NCBI GenBank assembly: GCA_963772165.1
Contig: CAVYWA010000023.1
Coordinates: 62,001-126,000, forward strand
Direction of reading: 5' to 3'
Origin: JAGVPT01 sp963772165
Lineage (GTDB): Bacteria; Bacteroidota; Ignavibacteria; UBA10030; UBA8401
Length of the DNA stretch: 64,000 bases
A program made the position numbers and the translations under genes. A model generated the notes under the pieces. It had not been told where the DNA came from and searched no databases. It worked only from the letters and a program-made list of their open reading frames with translations. Shown here in pieces: positions 54,773-63,104 of this stretch (positions are counted from its first letter, which is position 1; each line of letters begins with the position of its first letter).

Positions 54773-55654
54773 ATGATCCAAAGCATGACAGGATACGGGA
54801 GGGGCGAGTGTTCCAAAGAAGGCGTATCCGCTCTCGTGGAACTCAGGAGCGTCAACAGCCGCTTTTTTGAATTAAGTTCGCGGCTGCCTCGTTCATTATC
54901 CTTGCGCGAAAACGAAATCAAGGAAATTGTTCGTGCAAAGGTTGTCCGCGGAAAAATTTCTCTCACGGCAACGCTTCAAAGCGACACGAACGGCAAGCTG
55001 CCGCTCAAAGTCAATGTTGCAGCCGCCCGATCGTACTACAAGCTCCTCAGTCAACTTCGAAAATCGCTCAAGCTCAAAGAAAAGGTGAGTCTTGAACACA
55101 TTCTCAGATTCTCCGAAGTGTTCGAAGGGGGGATCGATGATGAAGAGGCAAGCACGGAGTGGACGGCCTTTGTAGACGCGCTGCATCTTGCAGTGCAGGA
55201 ACTTCAAACGATGCGCGCCAATGAGGGAAAGGAAATTTCCAAGGATATGATCGGCCGCGTGGAAAGCATACAACGGCGGCTTGAAAATGTTGAAAGAATT
55301 TCCAAGGAGCGAATCCCCGAAGAGCGGACGCGCCTCCATGAACGCATTACCCAGCTTCTCGGGGATAAAAATATTGTCGACGCGCAGCGGCTCGAGCTGG
55401 AAATTGCGCTCCTGGCGGATAAGCTGGACGTTACCGAAGAATGTGTCCGCTTTCGTTCGCACAACAAGTTTTTCCTCGACGCTCTGCGCAACGATGAAGC
55501 CGCCGGCCGTAAGCTCAATTTCTTGATTCAAGAAATGAACCGCGAGGCAAACACAATTGGTTCGAAATCGAACGACACCGAAATCGCACACCACATCGTC
55601 GCAATTAAAGAAGAACTCGAAAAGATACGCGAGCAGTTGCAGAATATCGAATAA
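54773..55654 (+). CDS. yicC: YicC-family endoribonuclease-like protein
   Basis: 293 residues from ATG at 54773 (MIQSMTGYGRGE, the universal YicC opening); the frame extends upstream but without similarity. Other signatures: VELRSVNSRFFELSSRLPRS, and the C-terminal REANTIGSKSNDTEIAHHIV then AIKEELEKIREQLQNIE. The YicC family has been linked to RNA decay and endonuclease activity. First gene of the cluster yicC - gmk - rpoZ - coaBC, a widely conserved order. Confidence 0.94.
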   Translation: MIQSMTGYGRGECSKEGVSALVELRSVNSRFFELSSRLPRSLSLRENEIKEIVRAKVVRGKISLTATLQSDTNGKLPLKVNVAAARSYYKLLSQLRKSLKLKEKVSLEHILRFSEVFEGGIDDEEASTEWTAFVDALHLAVQELQTMRANEGKEISKDMIGRVESIQRRLENVERISKERIPEERTRLHERITQLLGDKNIVDAQRLELEIALLADKLDVTEECVRFRSHNKFFLDALRNDEAAGRKLNFLIQEMNREANTIGSKSNDTEIAHHIVAIKEELEKIREQLQNIE

Positions 55655-55679
55655 TAGTTGCGGACCTGCAGCACATTGC

Positions 55680-56252
55680 ATGAAAAATCCGAAACTTTTT
55701 GTTGTCTCCGCTCCGAGCGGCGGCGGTAAAACGACCATTGTGAAAGCCGTCCTGCAACGCCATCCTGATTTCGAGTTTTCGGTTTCGGCAACAACAAGGA
55801 TAAAGCGTGCGAACGAAGAAAACGGGAAAGATTATTTTTTCCTCCGACCGGAAGAATTCGAGCGATTAATCCGCGAGAACGCCCTTGTCGAGCACGAACA
55901 AATCTACGGCAATTACTACGGCACGCTAAAAAGCGAAGTCGATCGCGCGCTCAACGGCGGCAGGTGCATGGTTTTTGACGTTGATGTCAAGGGCGCCCTT
56001 TCGATCAAGAAGTTATACGGGGCAAAAGCGGTCATGCTGTTTATCGAACCGCCGAGCATACAGGCCCTGGAAGAGCGCTTAAGGAACAGAAAAACAGAAG
56101 ACGAAACGACGTTTCAGAAAAGGATGGCCCGCGCAGCATCGGAGCTGGAGATCGGCAAGCAATTTGATTATCGAATCATCAACGACTCGCTCACGCTGGC
56201 GATTGACGAAGTCGACGAAATTATCATAAAGCAACTTTCATCATCACAATAA
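55680..56252 (+). CDS. gmk: Guanylate kinase
   Basis: Phosphorylates GMP to GDP. 190 residues from ATG at 55680. P-loop VVSAPSGGGKTTIV, FSVSATTRIKRANEENGKDY (GMP-binding region, normally TTR.pR.gE..G.dY), EHEQIYGNYYGTLKSEVD, FDVDVKGALSIKKL. Length is normal. The start lies 25 bases after yicC, and rpoZ follows 9 bases later. Confidence 0.96.
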   Translation: MKNPKLFVVSAPSGGGKTTIVKAVLQRHPDFEFSVSATTRIKRANEENGKDYFFLRPEEFERLIRENALVEHEQIYGNYYGTLKSEVDRALNGGRCMVFDVDVKGALSIKKLYGAKAVMLFIEPPSIQALEERLRNRKTEDETTFQKRMARAASELEIGKQFDYRIINDSLTLAIDEVDEIIIKQLSSSQ

Positions 56253-56261
56253 GAGGATTTC

Positions 56262-56594
56262 ATGGCGATCAAACCACTGGAAATACACACACTCGAGTCC
56301 AAAGCGGCGAACGTGTACGAGGCAATTGTCGTGCTCTCAAAGCGGGCGCGTCAGATCAACGAAGAAACGAAGATCGAGTTCAATCAGCGCATTGAAACTA
56401 TCGCCGCGCTTCCGACAATGACGAACGGCGAGGAGGAAGAGGTCGATGCGAATCCGGATCAATTAAAAATCAGCCTCGAGTTTGAAAAACGTTCCAAGGC
56501 GACGGAGCAGGCCATCGGTGAGTTAATGTCCGATAAGCTCGAGTTCAGATACAAAGAGGAGGAAGAAAAGAAAGAGCCGTTGCCTGAAAAATAA
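56262..56594 (+). CDS. rpoZ: RNA polymerase omega subunit, Bacteroidota type
   Basis: 110 residues. NVYEAIVVLSKRARQINEET matches the conserved omega core (YEAVVVIAKRARQI), and the acidic tail EEEEKKEPLPEK is typical of the group. A ribosome site (AGAGGA) lies ahead of ATG. Placed between gmk and coaBC as in many bacteria, which supports the call for a short divergent protein. Confidence 0.92.
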   Translation: MAIKPLEIHTLESKAANVYEAIVVLSKRARQINEETKIEFNQRIETIAALPTMTNGEEEEVDANPDQLKISLEFEKRSKATEQAIGELMSDKLEFRYKEEEEKKEPLPEK

Positions 56595-56603
56595 AAAAAC
56601 TTC

Positions 56604-57815
56604 GTGTTGAAAGACAAAAAAATATTACTCGGCGTTACCGGTGGAATAGCAGCGTACAAAATGTGCACTGTGGTTCGCTTGATGAAGAAAGCGGGCGCCA
56701 CGGTTCGCGTGCTTATGACGCAATCCGCGACACAGTTCGTCACGCCGCTGACGTTTTCCACTCTGTCGCAGGAAGAAGTACTTACTTCGCTGTGGCCCGA
56801 GAGCGGCCGGATGTCGACACACGCCGGCGTTGAACACATCAAGCTCGGTCTGTGGGCAGATGCAATGCTCGTTGCGCCCGCAACGGCAAACACAATCGCA
56901 AAGATCGCCCAAGGAATTGCGGACGATGTCATCTCATCCACTGTCTTGGCGCTCCGCTGCCCGCTCCTCGTCGCACCGGCGATGGATATTGACATGTACC
57001 TCAACGAAGCAACGCAGAAGAACCTGAGTATCCTGCGTGAACGAGGACACCACATTCTGCTTCCGGTGGAGGGCGAACTTGCAAGCGGCCTTGTTGGCCC
57101 GGGACGATTGCCCGAGCCGGACGCCATCATGGCATTTGTTGAGTCGATTATTGAGAAAACGCCCCTTGACCTCAAAAAGAAAAAAATTCTGGTGACTGCC
57201 GGACCGACATACGAGCCGATTGACCCGGTGCGATTTATCGGCAACAGGTCGTCGGGAAAGATGGGCTTCGCGATTGCAGCCGCCGCAGCACAACGCGGGG
57301 CGGACGTAACGCTCATCAGCGGGCCGGTAGCACTGGGCACCCCGAAAAATGTCTCCCGTATCGATGTCGAAACTGCCGAGCAAATGCTCAATGCCGTAAC
57401 GAAGCAAGCGAAAAAATGCGACGCAATCATCATGTCGGCAGCCGTTGCCGATTACACACCGAAGAAACCCGCATCGAATAAAATTAAAAAAGAGACATCG
57501 ACACGGGGGTTAACGCTGGAACTGCAGCCGACCTCGGATATTCTGCGCGGCCTCGGTGCAAAGAAAAACGGCACTGTGCTCGTCGGATTCGCCCTGGAAA
57601 CACGGGACGAAATGAAAAATGCAAAAGAAAAACTCCGAAAGAAAAATCTCGATTTCATTGTTCTGAACAGCACCCGCGATGAGGGCTCGGCATTCGGCTC
57701 GGATACCAATGTTGTCACAATCATCGGAAGAGACGGAAAGGCTGAAAAACTTTCCAAGATGCCCAAGTTTGATGTTGCGGTTGAAATCCTCAACCGGGTG
57801 GCAACATTGTTATAG
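56604..57815 (+). CDS. coaBC: Bifunctional phosphopantothenoylcysteine decarboxylase/synthetase
   Basis: Two steps of coenzyme A synthesis. 403 residues with GTG start (56604). CoaC flavin domain: KKILLGVTGGIAAYK, catalytic His region THAGVEHIKLGLWAD, APATANTIAKIAQGIADD. The PxMNxxMW motif reads PAMDIDMY here, Asn to Asp. CoaB domain: KKKILVTAGPTYEPIDPVRF, IGNRSSGKMGFAIA, SAAVADYTPKKPASNKIKK. The domain order is normal. Ten bases after rpoZ. Confidence 0.95.
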   Translation: MLKDKKILLGVTGGIAAYKMCTVVRLMKKAGATVRVLMTQSATQFVTPLTFSTLSQEEVLTSLWPESGRMSTHAGVEHIKLGLWADAMLVAPATANTIAKIAQGIADDVISSTVLALRCPLLVAPAMDIDMYLNEATQKNLSILRERGHHILLPVEGELASGLVGPGRLPEPDAIMAFVESIIEKTPLDLKKKKILVTAGPTYEPIDPVRFIGNRSSGKMGFAIAAAAAQRGADVTLISGPVALGTPKNVSRIDVETAEQMLNAVTKQAKKCDAIIMSAAVADYTPKKPASNKIKKETSTRGLTLELQPTSDILRGLGAKKNGTVLVGFALETRDEMKNAKEKLRKKNLDFIVLNSTRDEGSAFGSDTNVVTIIGRDGKAEKLSKMPKFDVAVEILNRVATLL

Positions 57816-57877
57816 GTGTTTCTCAAAGAGAGAGACGCGTATTATGAACATAGTGTCTCTTGTATTTTATTTCTACC

Positions 57878-58648
57878 ATGTCTGATCTTCGTTCCTCAGC
57901 GCAGCCAAAAACGGATGAACCGTTAACTCAAGAATTTTCCCAGCTCATTTCCGGCGTTCAACAATATCTTATGCAAGAACGGGATCTTTTTGGAAATATT
58001 ATTTATCCGTCGGCTGAGCAGGGTGCCGGTCACAAAACCCTGAAGGGGAACACTGCAAGCGATTACCCGGCCGAGCCGTGGGCGGACGCGTCGTCGCTGG
58101 GTGACTTGAACACGATGATCTGCGAATGCCAGAAATGCCCGCTCGGTGCAACGCGAATAAAGTTTGTCTTCGGCGTCGGCAATCCGAAGGCGGAAATTGT
58201 CCTCATCGGCGAAGCGCCCGGGGCAGATGAAGATGCGAAGGGAGAGCCGTTTGTCGGGCGCGCCGGGCTGCTGCTGAACAAAATTCTGGAGGCGATTCAC
58301 TTCAAGCGGGAAGACGTTTATATTTGCAACATTCTCAAATGCCGTCCGCCGAACAATCGTGACCCGCTCCCCGAAGAAGTTCAGCAATGCGAGCCGTATT
58401 TGTGGAAGCAGCTCGAAATTATCAAACCGAAAATCATTTTATGCCTGGGGCGCATTTCTGCTCAGGTGCTGTTGAAAACAGCCGATTCCCTTACCAAACT
58501 CCGCGAAAACGTACACGACTACCGCGGTATTCCGCTACTCGTAACGTATCATCCTGCCGCCTTGCTCCGCAACCCGAACTGGAAGCGTCCGACGTGGGAA
58601 GACGTGCAGAAGCTGCGGAAAATGTACGACGAGATGAAAAAGAATTAG
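57878..58648 (+). CDS. Family 4 uracil-DNA glycosylase
   Basis: Removes uracil from DNA. 256 residues from ATG at 57878. Iron-sulfur Cys in CECQKCPLGATR and later in ICNILKCRPPNNRDPLPEE and QQCEPYL; active-site motif LIGEAPGADEDAKGEPFVGR; C-terminal TYHPAALLRNPNWKRPTWED. An N-terminal ~75-residue extension is uncharacterised. The TAG stop is inside the first 7-base unit of element D. Formerly annotated in this family as phage SPO1 DNA polymerase-related. Confidence 0.95.
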   Translation: MSDLRSSAQPKTDEPLTQEFSQLISGVQQYLMQERDLFGNIIYPSAEQGAGHKTLKGNTASDYPAEPWADASSLGDLNTMICECQKCPLGATRIKFVFGVGNPKAEIVLIGEAPGADEDAKGEPFVGRAGLLLNKILEAIHFKREDVYICNILKCRPPNNRDPLPEEVQQCEPYLWKQLEIIKPKIILCLGRISAQVLLKTADSLTKLRENVHDYRGIPLLVTYHPAALLRNPNWKRPTWEDVQKLRKMYDEMKKN

Positions 58649-58762
58649 GAATTAATAATTATGAATTAGGAATTTGACTAGCATCGTCAAATCTTCCTAA
58701 TACATACCGATCACCATTAATTCTTAATTCATAATTTCTAATTCATAATTCTCAATTGCTTT
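58642..58762. repeat. 7-bp-period inverted element D between udg and dnaB
   Basis: Left arm units gaattag, gaattaa, taattat, gaattag, gaatttg (58642-58676). A centre hairpin ATTAGGAATTTGAC / GTCAAAT-c-TTCCTAAT spans 58665-58701. A non-periodic stretch follows (58702-58713), then right arm units ccattaa, ttcttaa, ttcataa, tttctaa, ttcataa, ttctcaa, ttgcttt (58714-58762), and cc plus the dnaB ATG. The left arm begins at the udg stop codon. This is the clearest member of the family. Confidence 0.85.
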
Positions 58763-58764
58763 CC

Positions 58765-60189
58765 ATGGCTGAGATTCTCCGACATACGGTTTCCCCGAGC
58801 GATGGTCCGGTAGATGGCAGGGTGCCGCCCCAGGCCATGGATATTGAGATGGCTGTACTGGGCGCGATGCTTCTGGAGAAGGAGGCTATTTCAAAGACAA
58901 TCGAGATTCTCGACGACTCCGCATTCTACAAACCGGCACATCAAAATATCTTCAAGGCGATGATCGGGTTGTTCGAAAAAAATGAAGCGGTCGATTCAAT
59001 CACCATCGTTGAAGAACTCCGCCGGCGCGGGCAACTCGACGAAATCGGGGGGCCGGTATACATTTCCGAATTAACGATGCGTGTCACGTCTGCTGCAAAC
59101 GTCGAATACCACGCAAAAATTGTTTTAGAAAAAGCTCTTCTCCGCAACCTCATCTCCGCGAGCACAGAAGTGACCAGCCGTGCATTCAACGAAGCGGAAG
59201 ATGCGCTCGATTTGCTCGACGAAGCCGAGCAGAAAATTTTTCAGATATCCGAAAAGAGGATGAAGAAAAGTTTTCTCTCGATGCGCGATGCGGTGTACAG
59301 CACGATGGAGATGCTGGAAAGCATTCACGGCAAACACAGCGGCGTCACCGGTGTGCCGTCGGGGTTTTCTCGGCTCGATAGCGAGACCGGCGGATTTCAA
59401 CCTTCGGACCTTGTTATTGTTGCGGGTCGGCCGAGTATGGGAAAAACGGCCTTCGTTCTTTCCGCCGCGCGGAATGCGTCAATTGACCATTCGATACCGG
59501 TTGGGTTTTTCAGCCTTGAAATGTCCGCACAGCAGCTCGTCCTTCGCCTTATCTGCGCGGAAGCTCGTGTCAATGCGCACAGCGTGCGTACGGGAAAATT
59601 ACCCGACAGTGAGTGGCGAAAACTCAGTACGCAGATCGGAAAGCTTCACGCCGCAAAAATATTTATCGATGACACCCCCGCACTCGGCATCCTCGAGCTT
59701 CGCGCCAAGGCACGGCGGCTCAAGGTCGAGCATAATATCGGCATGGTGATCGTCGATTATCTTCAGTTGATGCAGGGGCCGAAGTCGGCACAGAGCCGGG
59801 AACAGGAAATTTCCATGATCTCCCGTTCACTCAAAGCGCTCGCGAAGGAACTGAATATCCCCGTTCTTGCGCTCTCGCAGCTGAATCGTGCCGTAGAAGC
59901 GCGAACCGATAAACGCCCCGTGCTCGCCGACCTCCGCGAATCCGGTGCAATCGAACAGGATGCCGACGTCGTCCTCTTCGTTCACCGGCCTGAAATGTAT
60001 GGCATGAAAAACGATGATAATAAAGTGGTGGAGGGCATCGCAGACATCATCATCGGAAAACAGCGAAACGGCCCGACGGGAGAATTACAACTTTCTTTCA
60101 TTAAAGAGTACGCGCGCTTCGAAAATCTTGCTCTCCCGACATTCGATGACTACGCGCCACCGACTGCCACCGGTGACACCCCGTTTTAA
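58765..60189 (+). CDS. dnaB: Replicative DNA helicase DnaB
   Basis: Hexameric fork helicase. 474 residues from ATG at 58765 (MAEILRHTV); an in-frame TTG at 58756 would add three. N-terminal DnaB domain with PPQAMDIEMAVLGAMLLEKE, Walker A VAGRPSMGKTAFVL, GFFSLEMSAQQLV, VIVDYLQLMQGP, ALSQLNRAVEART and LADLRESGAIEQDADV. No intein, normal length. The start is directly preceded by element D with the same TTGCTYTCC context as dnaX. Confidence 0.97.
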   Translation: MAEILRHTVSPSDGPVDGRVPPQAMDIEMAVLGAMLLEKEAISKTIEILDDSAFYKPAHQNIFKAMIGLFEKNEAVDSITIVEELRRRGQLDEIGGPVYISELTMRVTSAANVEYHAKIVLEKALLRNLISASTEVTSRAFNEAEDALDLLDEAEQKIFQISEKRMKKSFLSMRDAVYSTMEMLESIHGKHSGVTGVPSGFSRLDSETGGFQPSDLVIVAGRPSMGKTAFVLSAARNASIDHSIPVGFFSLEMSAQQLVLRLICAEARVNAHSVRTGKLPDSEWRKLSTQIGKLHAAKIFIDDTPALGILELRAKARRLKVEHNIGMVIVDYLQLMQGPKSAQSREQEISMISRSLKALAKELNIPVLALSQLNRAVEARTDKRPVLADLRESGAIEQDADVVLFVHRPEMYGMKNDDNKVVEGIADIIIGKQRNGPTGELQLSFIKEYARFENLALPTFDDYAPPTATGDTPF

Positions 60190-60264
60190 GTCGTTCTCTT
60201 GAAACCCGCTTTTCATGAGCGCCCTGCAATTTCAATACAGGCTGCAGTGTGTATAAAATAGACC

Positions 60265-61176
60265 ATGGCACCAATGGACCGTCGCGAATTCCTCAGCCGC
60301 ACAGCGCTCTCAGCGCTTGTTCCCTTGCTCCCCCTTGTTTCCAATAAATCCTACGCAGCGTCGATATTTTCCCTGCTCGAAGAGACGGACGAAACCGTTT
60401 GCAAGTCGAAATTTGACCTTGCTCTTTCAAGAAATCTTGCCGAGAAACCCATCAATGACGTTATTGTTGAAGTCGGCAAATCGTTCATCGGAACAGAGTA
60501 TGCTGCACATTCCCTTGAGGAGGAGGGTGATGAACACCTCGTTATAAATTTGCGTGTTCTTGATTGCGTTTCGTTCTACGAAAACTCGCTCGCACTCGCG
60601 CGCTGTATTAAGCTGAGAAAATTTTCTTTCGATGATTACAAGACACAGCTTCAATTCATTCGATACCGCGGCGGCATCATCAACGGATACCCGAGCCGGC
60701 TTCACTATACGACCGATTATTGGTTCGACAACGAGAAGAAGGGGGTCCTGAAGGTTGTGACGAAGGAATTGTTCGGAGAAAAGAATCTTCGTCCGATTCC
60801 AACGCCCATCAATTTTATGACGTCGCACCGGAGCGCTTATAAGCAGCTTGCAAATGAAAGTTTTTTCGAGGAGCTTAAAAAACAAGAAGGGGAGATCGGA
60901 AAACGCGGGATGCTTTTCCTTCCTAAGGGGAAAATTCTCTCCTTTGCGGAGAAAATTAAAACGGGATCACTCATCGGTATTACGACGAACACACCCGGGC
61001 TGGACGTTTCACACGCGGGCATCGCCGTGCGGAGAGAGAACGGCGCACTCCATCTCATGCACGCCCCCGACGTCGGCTCCAAAGTTCAGATCACGGAGTT
61101 GCCGCTCCATGATTACCTCGACCGGCATTCGAAACAGACAGGAATTATCGTTGCAGAGGTGCTTGAGCCGAAATAA
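60265..61176 (+). CDS. Tat-exported DUF1460 (amidase-like NlpC/P60-fold) protein
   Basis: 303 residues. Twin-arginine signal MDRREFLSRTALSALVPLLP. The mature part fits DUF1460, an N-acetylmuramoyl-L-alanine amidase-like Cys/His fold: VGKSFIGTEYAAHSLE, LRVLDCVSFYENSLALAR (candidate catalytic Cys), FIRYRGGIINGYPSRLHYTT, TPGLDVSHAGIAVR (candidate catalytic His) and LHLMHAPDVGSKVQI. Predicted periplasmic cell-wall or lipid amidase. Monocistronic, 75 bases after dnaB. Confidence 0.9.
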   Translation: MAPMDRREFLSRTALSALVPLLPLVSNKSYAASIFSLLEETDETVCKSKFDLALSRNLAEKPINDVIVEVGKSFIGTEYAAHSLEEEGDEHLVINLRVLDCVSFYENSLALARCIKLRKFSFDDYKTQLQFIRYRGGIINGYPSRLHYTTDYWFDNEKKGVLKVVTKELFGEKNLRPIPTPINFMTSHRSAYKQLANESFFEELKKQEGEIGKRGMLFLPKGKILSFAEKIKTGSLIGITTNTPGLDVSHAGIAVRRENGALHLMHAPDVGSKVQITELPLHDYLDRHSKQTGIIVAEVLEPK

Positions 61177-61232
61177 AATATCCGGGGCTCAGAAGATTCG
61201 AAGACAGAATGCAGTCAATACATATCTTCCTA

Positions 61233-61288
61233 ATTTTAATTCTTAATTCATAATTCATAATTCATAATTTTTAATTCTTAATTAATCC
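61233..61288. repeat. 7-bp-period element E at the 3' end of nfo
   Basis: Units attttaa, ttcttaa, ttcataa, ttcataa, ttcataa, tttttaa, ttcttaa, ttaatcc in phase from 61233 to 61288. It shares ATCTTCCTAAT just before the array with element D. The nfo stop codon and last residues (GLIKN) come from the array. The left flank (61188-61215) is purine-rich but only loosely periodic. Confidence 0.8.
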
Positions 61289-62139
61289 CCTCAGCACTTT
61301 CAAGTTATCCACGTCTTCATGAAGATCCTTAGATTTTGGCGTCTCCAAAATCTTCGGGATGTTTGAGAAGCGTTTATCGTTCATCAAAAAAGAAAATCCT
61401 GCCGTTCCGATCATTCCCTTCCCGATATGCTCGTGCCTGTCGCCGTGTGAACCAAACTCTTTTTTTGAGTCGTTGAAATGAAACGCTACGAGTCGATCCA
61501 ACCCTACGATGCTGTCAAACTCCTCAAAGGTTTCAGCGTACTTCTCCTCCGTTCGAATATCATAGCCCGCGGCAAAAATATGGCATGTGTCGACACATGC
61601 TGCCATACGGTCCGGTTTGTCAACGCTATGGATGATTTTTTCAAGGTGCTCGAATTTATAGCCGATTGCCGTTCCCTGACCCGCGCTTGTTTCCACGACA
61701 CTGAGCACTTTGAACCCCTGCGTTCTTTCATGGGCAATATTTAGGCTTTCCACAACTCTTTTGATGCCTTCTTCTTCACCCGCACCTCCGTGTGCGCCGG
61801 GATGAAAATTCAACAGTTGAATCCCAAGTCGTTCGCACCGGTTAATTCATCGATAAATGCCGTGCGGGATTTTTTCAGGGTCTCGGAGTTCGTCGCGCAG
61901 AGATTGATAAGGTATGAATCGTGCGCCATCACGGGCGTTATCGATGCTTCCGCAATTTTCCTTTTGTAGTTTTCAATGTCCTCTTCCGCTAACAGTTTTG
62001 CATTCCATTGGTTGTTATTTTTTGTAAAAACCTGAAGCGCTGTGCAGCCGATCGACATCGCACGATCGACGGCGGTATGAACGCCCCCAGCGGTCGACAT
62101 GTGGGAGCCCAAGAAAATTCGATTGCCGTCGATATTCAC
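61271..62139 (-). pseudogene. nfo: Endonuclease IV gene with one frameshift
   Basis: AP endonuclease (TIM barrel, three zinc). From GTG at 62139 the first frame reads FLGSHMSTAGGVHTAVDRAM, LQVFTKNNNQW, MAHDSYLINLC up to FIDELT near 61846, then runs out of frame to a TGA at 61810. The other frame resumes at once as RCERLGIQLLNFHPGAHGGA and continues through LSVVETSAGQGTAIGY, CVDTCHIFAAGYD, HFNDSKKEFGSHGDRHEHIG to the end. A single missing base at about 61836-61846 accounts for it. Sum ~290 residues, normal, and all zinc-site motifs are present, so a sequencing error is as likely as true inactivation. Confidence 0.88.
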
Positions 62140-62147
62140 GGTGAGAC

Positions 62148-62303
62148 GATAATTAAGAGTTAAAAGTGAAAAGTTTAAAGTGCACGTAGAATGTAAAACT
62201 TTTTATGGTTTAATAACAGTTTTAAATGCCTTTGCTTTCTAATCTTTGCCTCGCGTTTCACTTTTAACTTTTCACTACTAACTGTTTACTACCTAATTAA
62301 ATA
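62148..62303. repeat. 7-bp-period inverted element F between nfo and GNAT remnant
   Basis: Left arm gataatt, aagagtt, aaaagtg, aaaagtt, taaagtg (62148-62182); right arm gtttcac, ttttaac, ttttcac, tactaac, tgtttac, tacctaa, ttaaata (62255-62303), nearly its reverse complement (cactttaaacttttcac against cacttttaacttttcac). The ~72-base spacer is AT-rich and not periodic. It fills the divergent promoter region of nfo and the GNAT remnant. Confidence 0.85.
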
Positions 62304-62312
62304 GGTTCACTC

Positions 62313-62769
62313 ATGAGAATTCACGTTCGCCGTGCCACAGTGGCCGACGCAAAGATCGTCGCGGATTTCAATTCTGCGATTGCAGAAGAGGCAGAACACC
62401 CCGGCCCGGATCGGAAGCAGTTGTTGCACGATGTGGGGAGGCTCCTTAAGGATGCTTCAAAAGGATGTCACGTCCTTGCAGAAGTTAAGGGACAAATTGT
62501 GGGGTAGTTTATAACCTGCGAGTGGTGCGATTGGCGCGCCGCCACGTTTGGCGGATTTACAGTGTATGTGTACTGCCCGGGGTTCGCGGCACCGGATTTT
62601 TCATTATGTAGAAAAAGCGGCCCGGAAAAATAAATCGGTGTGCGGAATACGGTTGTACGCCGAACATACCAACACGCGGGGTAGGCAAACCTATGAACAT
62701 CTCGGGATGAAAAAAGCGAATTATGGTATGTACGAGATTAACTTCGTTATCAAACGTCCAGAGTCATAG
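62313..62769 (+). pseudogene. Decayed GNAT acetyltransferase gene (several frameshifts)
   Basis: Pieces of one acetyltransferase occur in different frames. MRIHVRRATVADAKIVADFN to LAEVKGQIVG ends at TAG 62505. Then ITCEWCDWRAAT, then VWRIYSVCVLPGVRGTGF in another frame. Then RIFHYVEKAARKNKSVCGIR, AEHTNTRGRQTYEHLGMKKA and YGMYEINFVIKR to 62769. At least three shifts are needed. The last part holds the typical C-terminal NxxAxxxYxxxGM motif. It follows element F and looks non-functional unless the assembly is poor here. Confidence 0.82.
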
Positions 62770-62852
62770 TCTTTTCCCACTCCATACGGCGTACTTTGTT
62801 GCCGTGTCAACATTTCTGAACGGATACACACCATGAGCGACCGCCGCAATGT

Positions 62853-63104
62853 CTAATTCGAGACAAAAGTTCTTAAGAGAAGCCATAATTTTTTCTCTTT
62901 GTCATCCAACGTTGGAATTGTCGAAAGTCTTTCAAGATAAATTCTTCTGTCAGTTGAACTGTTGTTTGTTAGGAGCACAATGCCTTTCTTTTCGAGAGAT
63001 TGTAATTTCTTTTCCAGTTGAGACTTTTCCCAACCCAGGAGTTTCTCGAGCAAAAGCGCTTGTTGTATTGTAAGCGAAGATGGAAGTTCAAGGTGCAGAG
63101 CCAT
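62853..63104 (-). CDS. Small hypothetical protein, possibly winged-helix
   Basis: 83 residues. The ATG has a good ribosome site (AAGAGGATCGAA before it), which supports a real gene. LTIQQALLLEKLLGWEKSQL and KKLQSLEKKGIVLLT are helical, followed by a short polar turn and DRRIYLERL, a layout compatible with a winged helix-turn-helix. I recognise no family. The 161-base gap upstream (63105-63265) holds nothing else clear. Confidence 0.55.
   Translation of the reverse strand: MALHLELPSSLTIQQALLLEKLLGWEKSQLEKKLQSLEKKGIVLLTNNSSTDRRIYLERLSTIPTLDDKEKKLWLLLRTFVSN

Noticed and set aside
58642..61288. AT-rich tandem units as a CRISPR array
   Set aside because: Units are 7 bases with no unique spacers of constant length and no cas genes are present.
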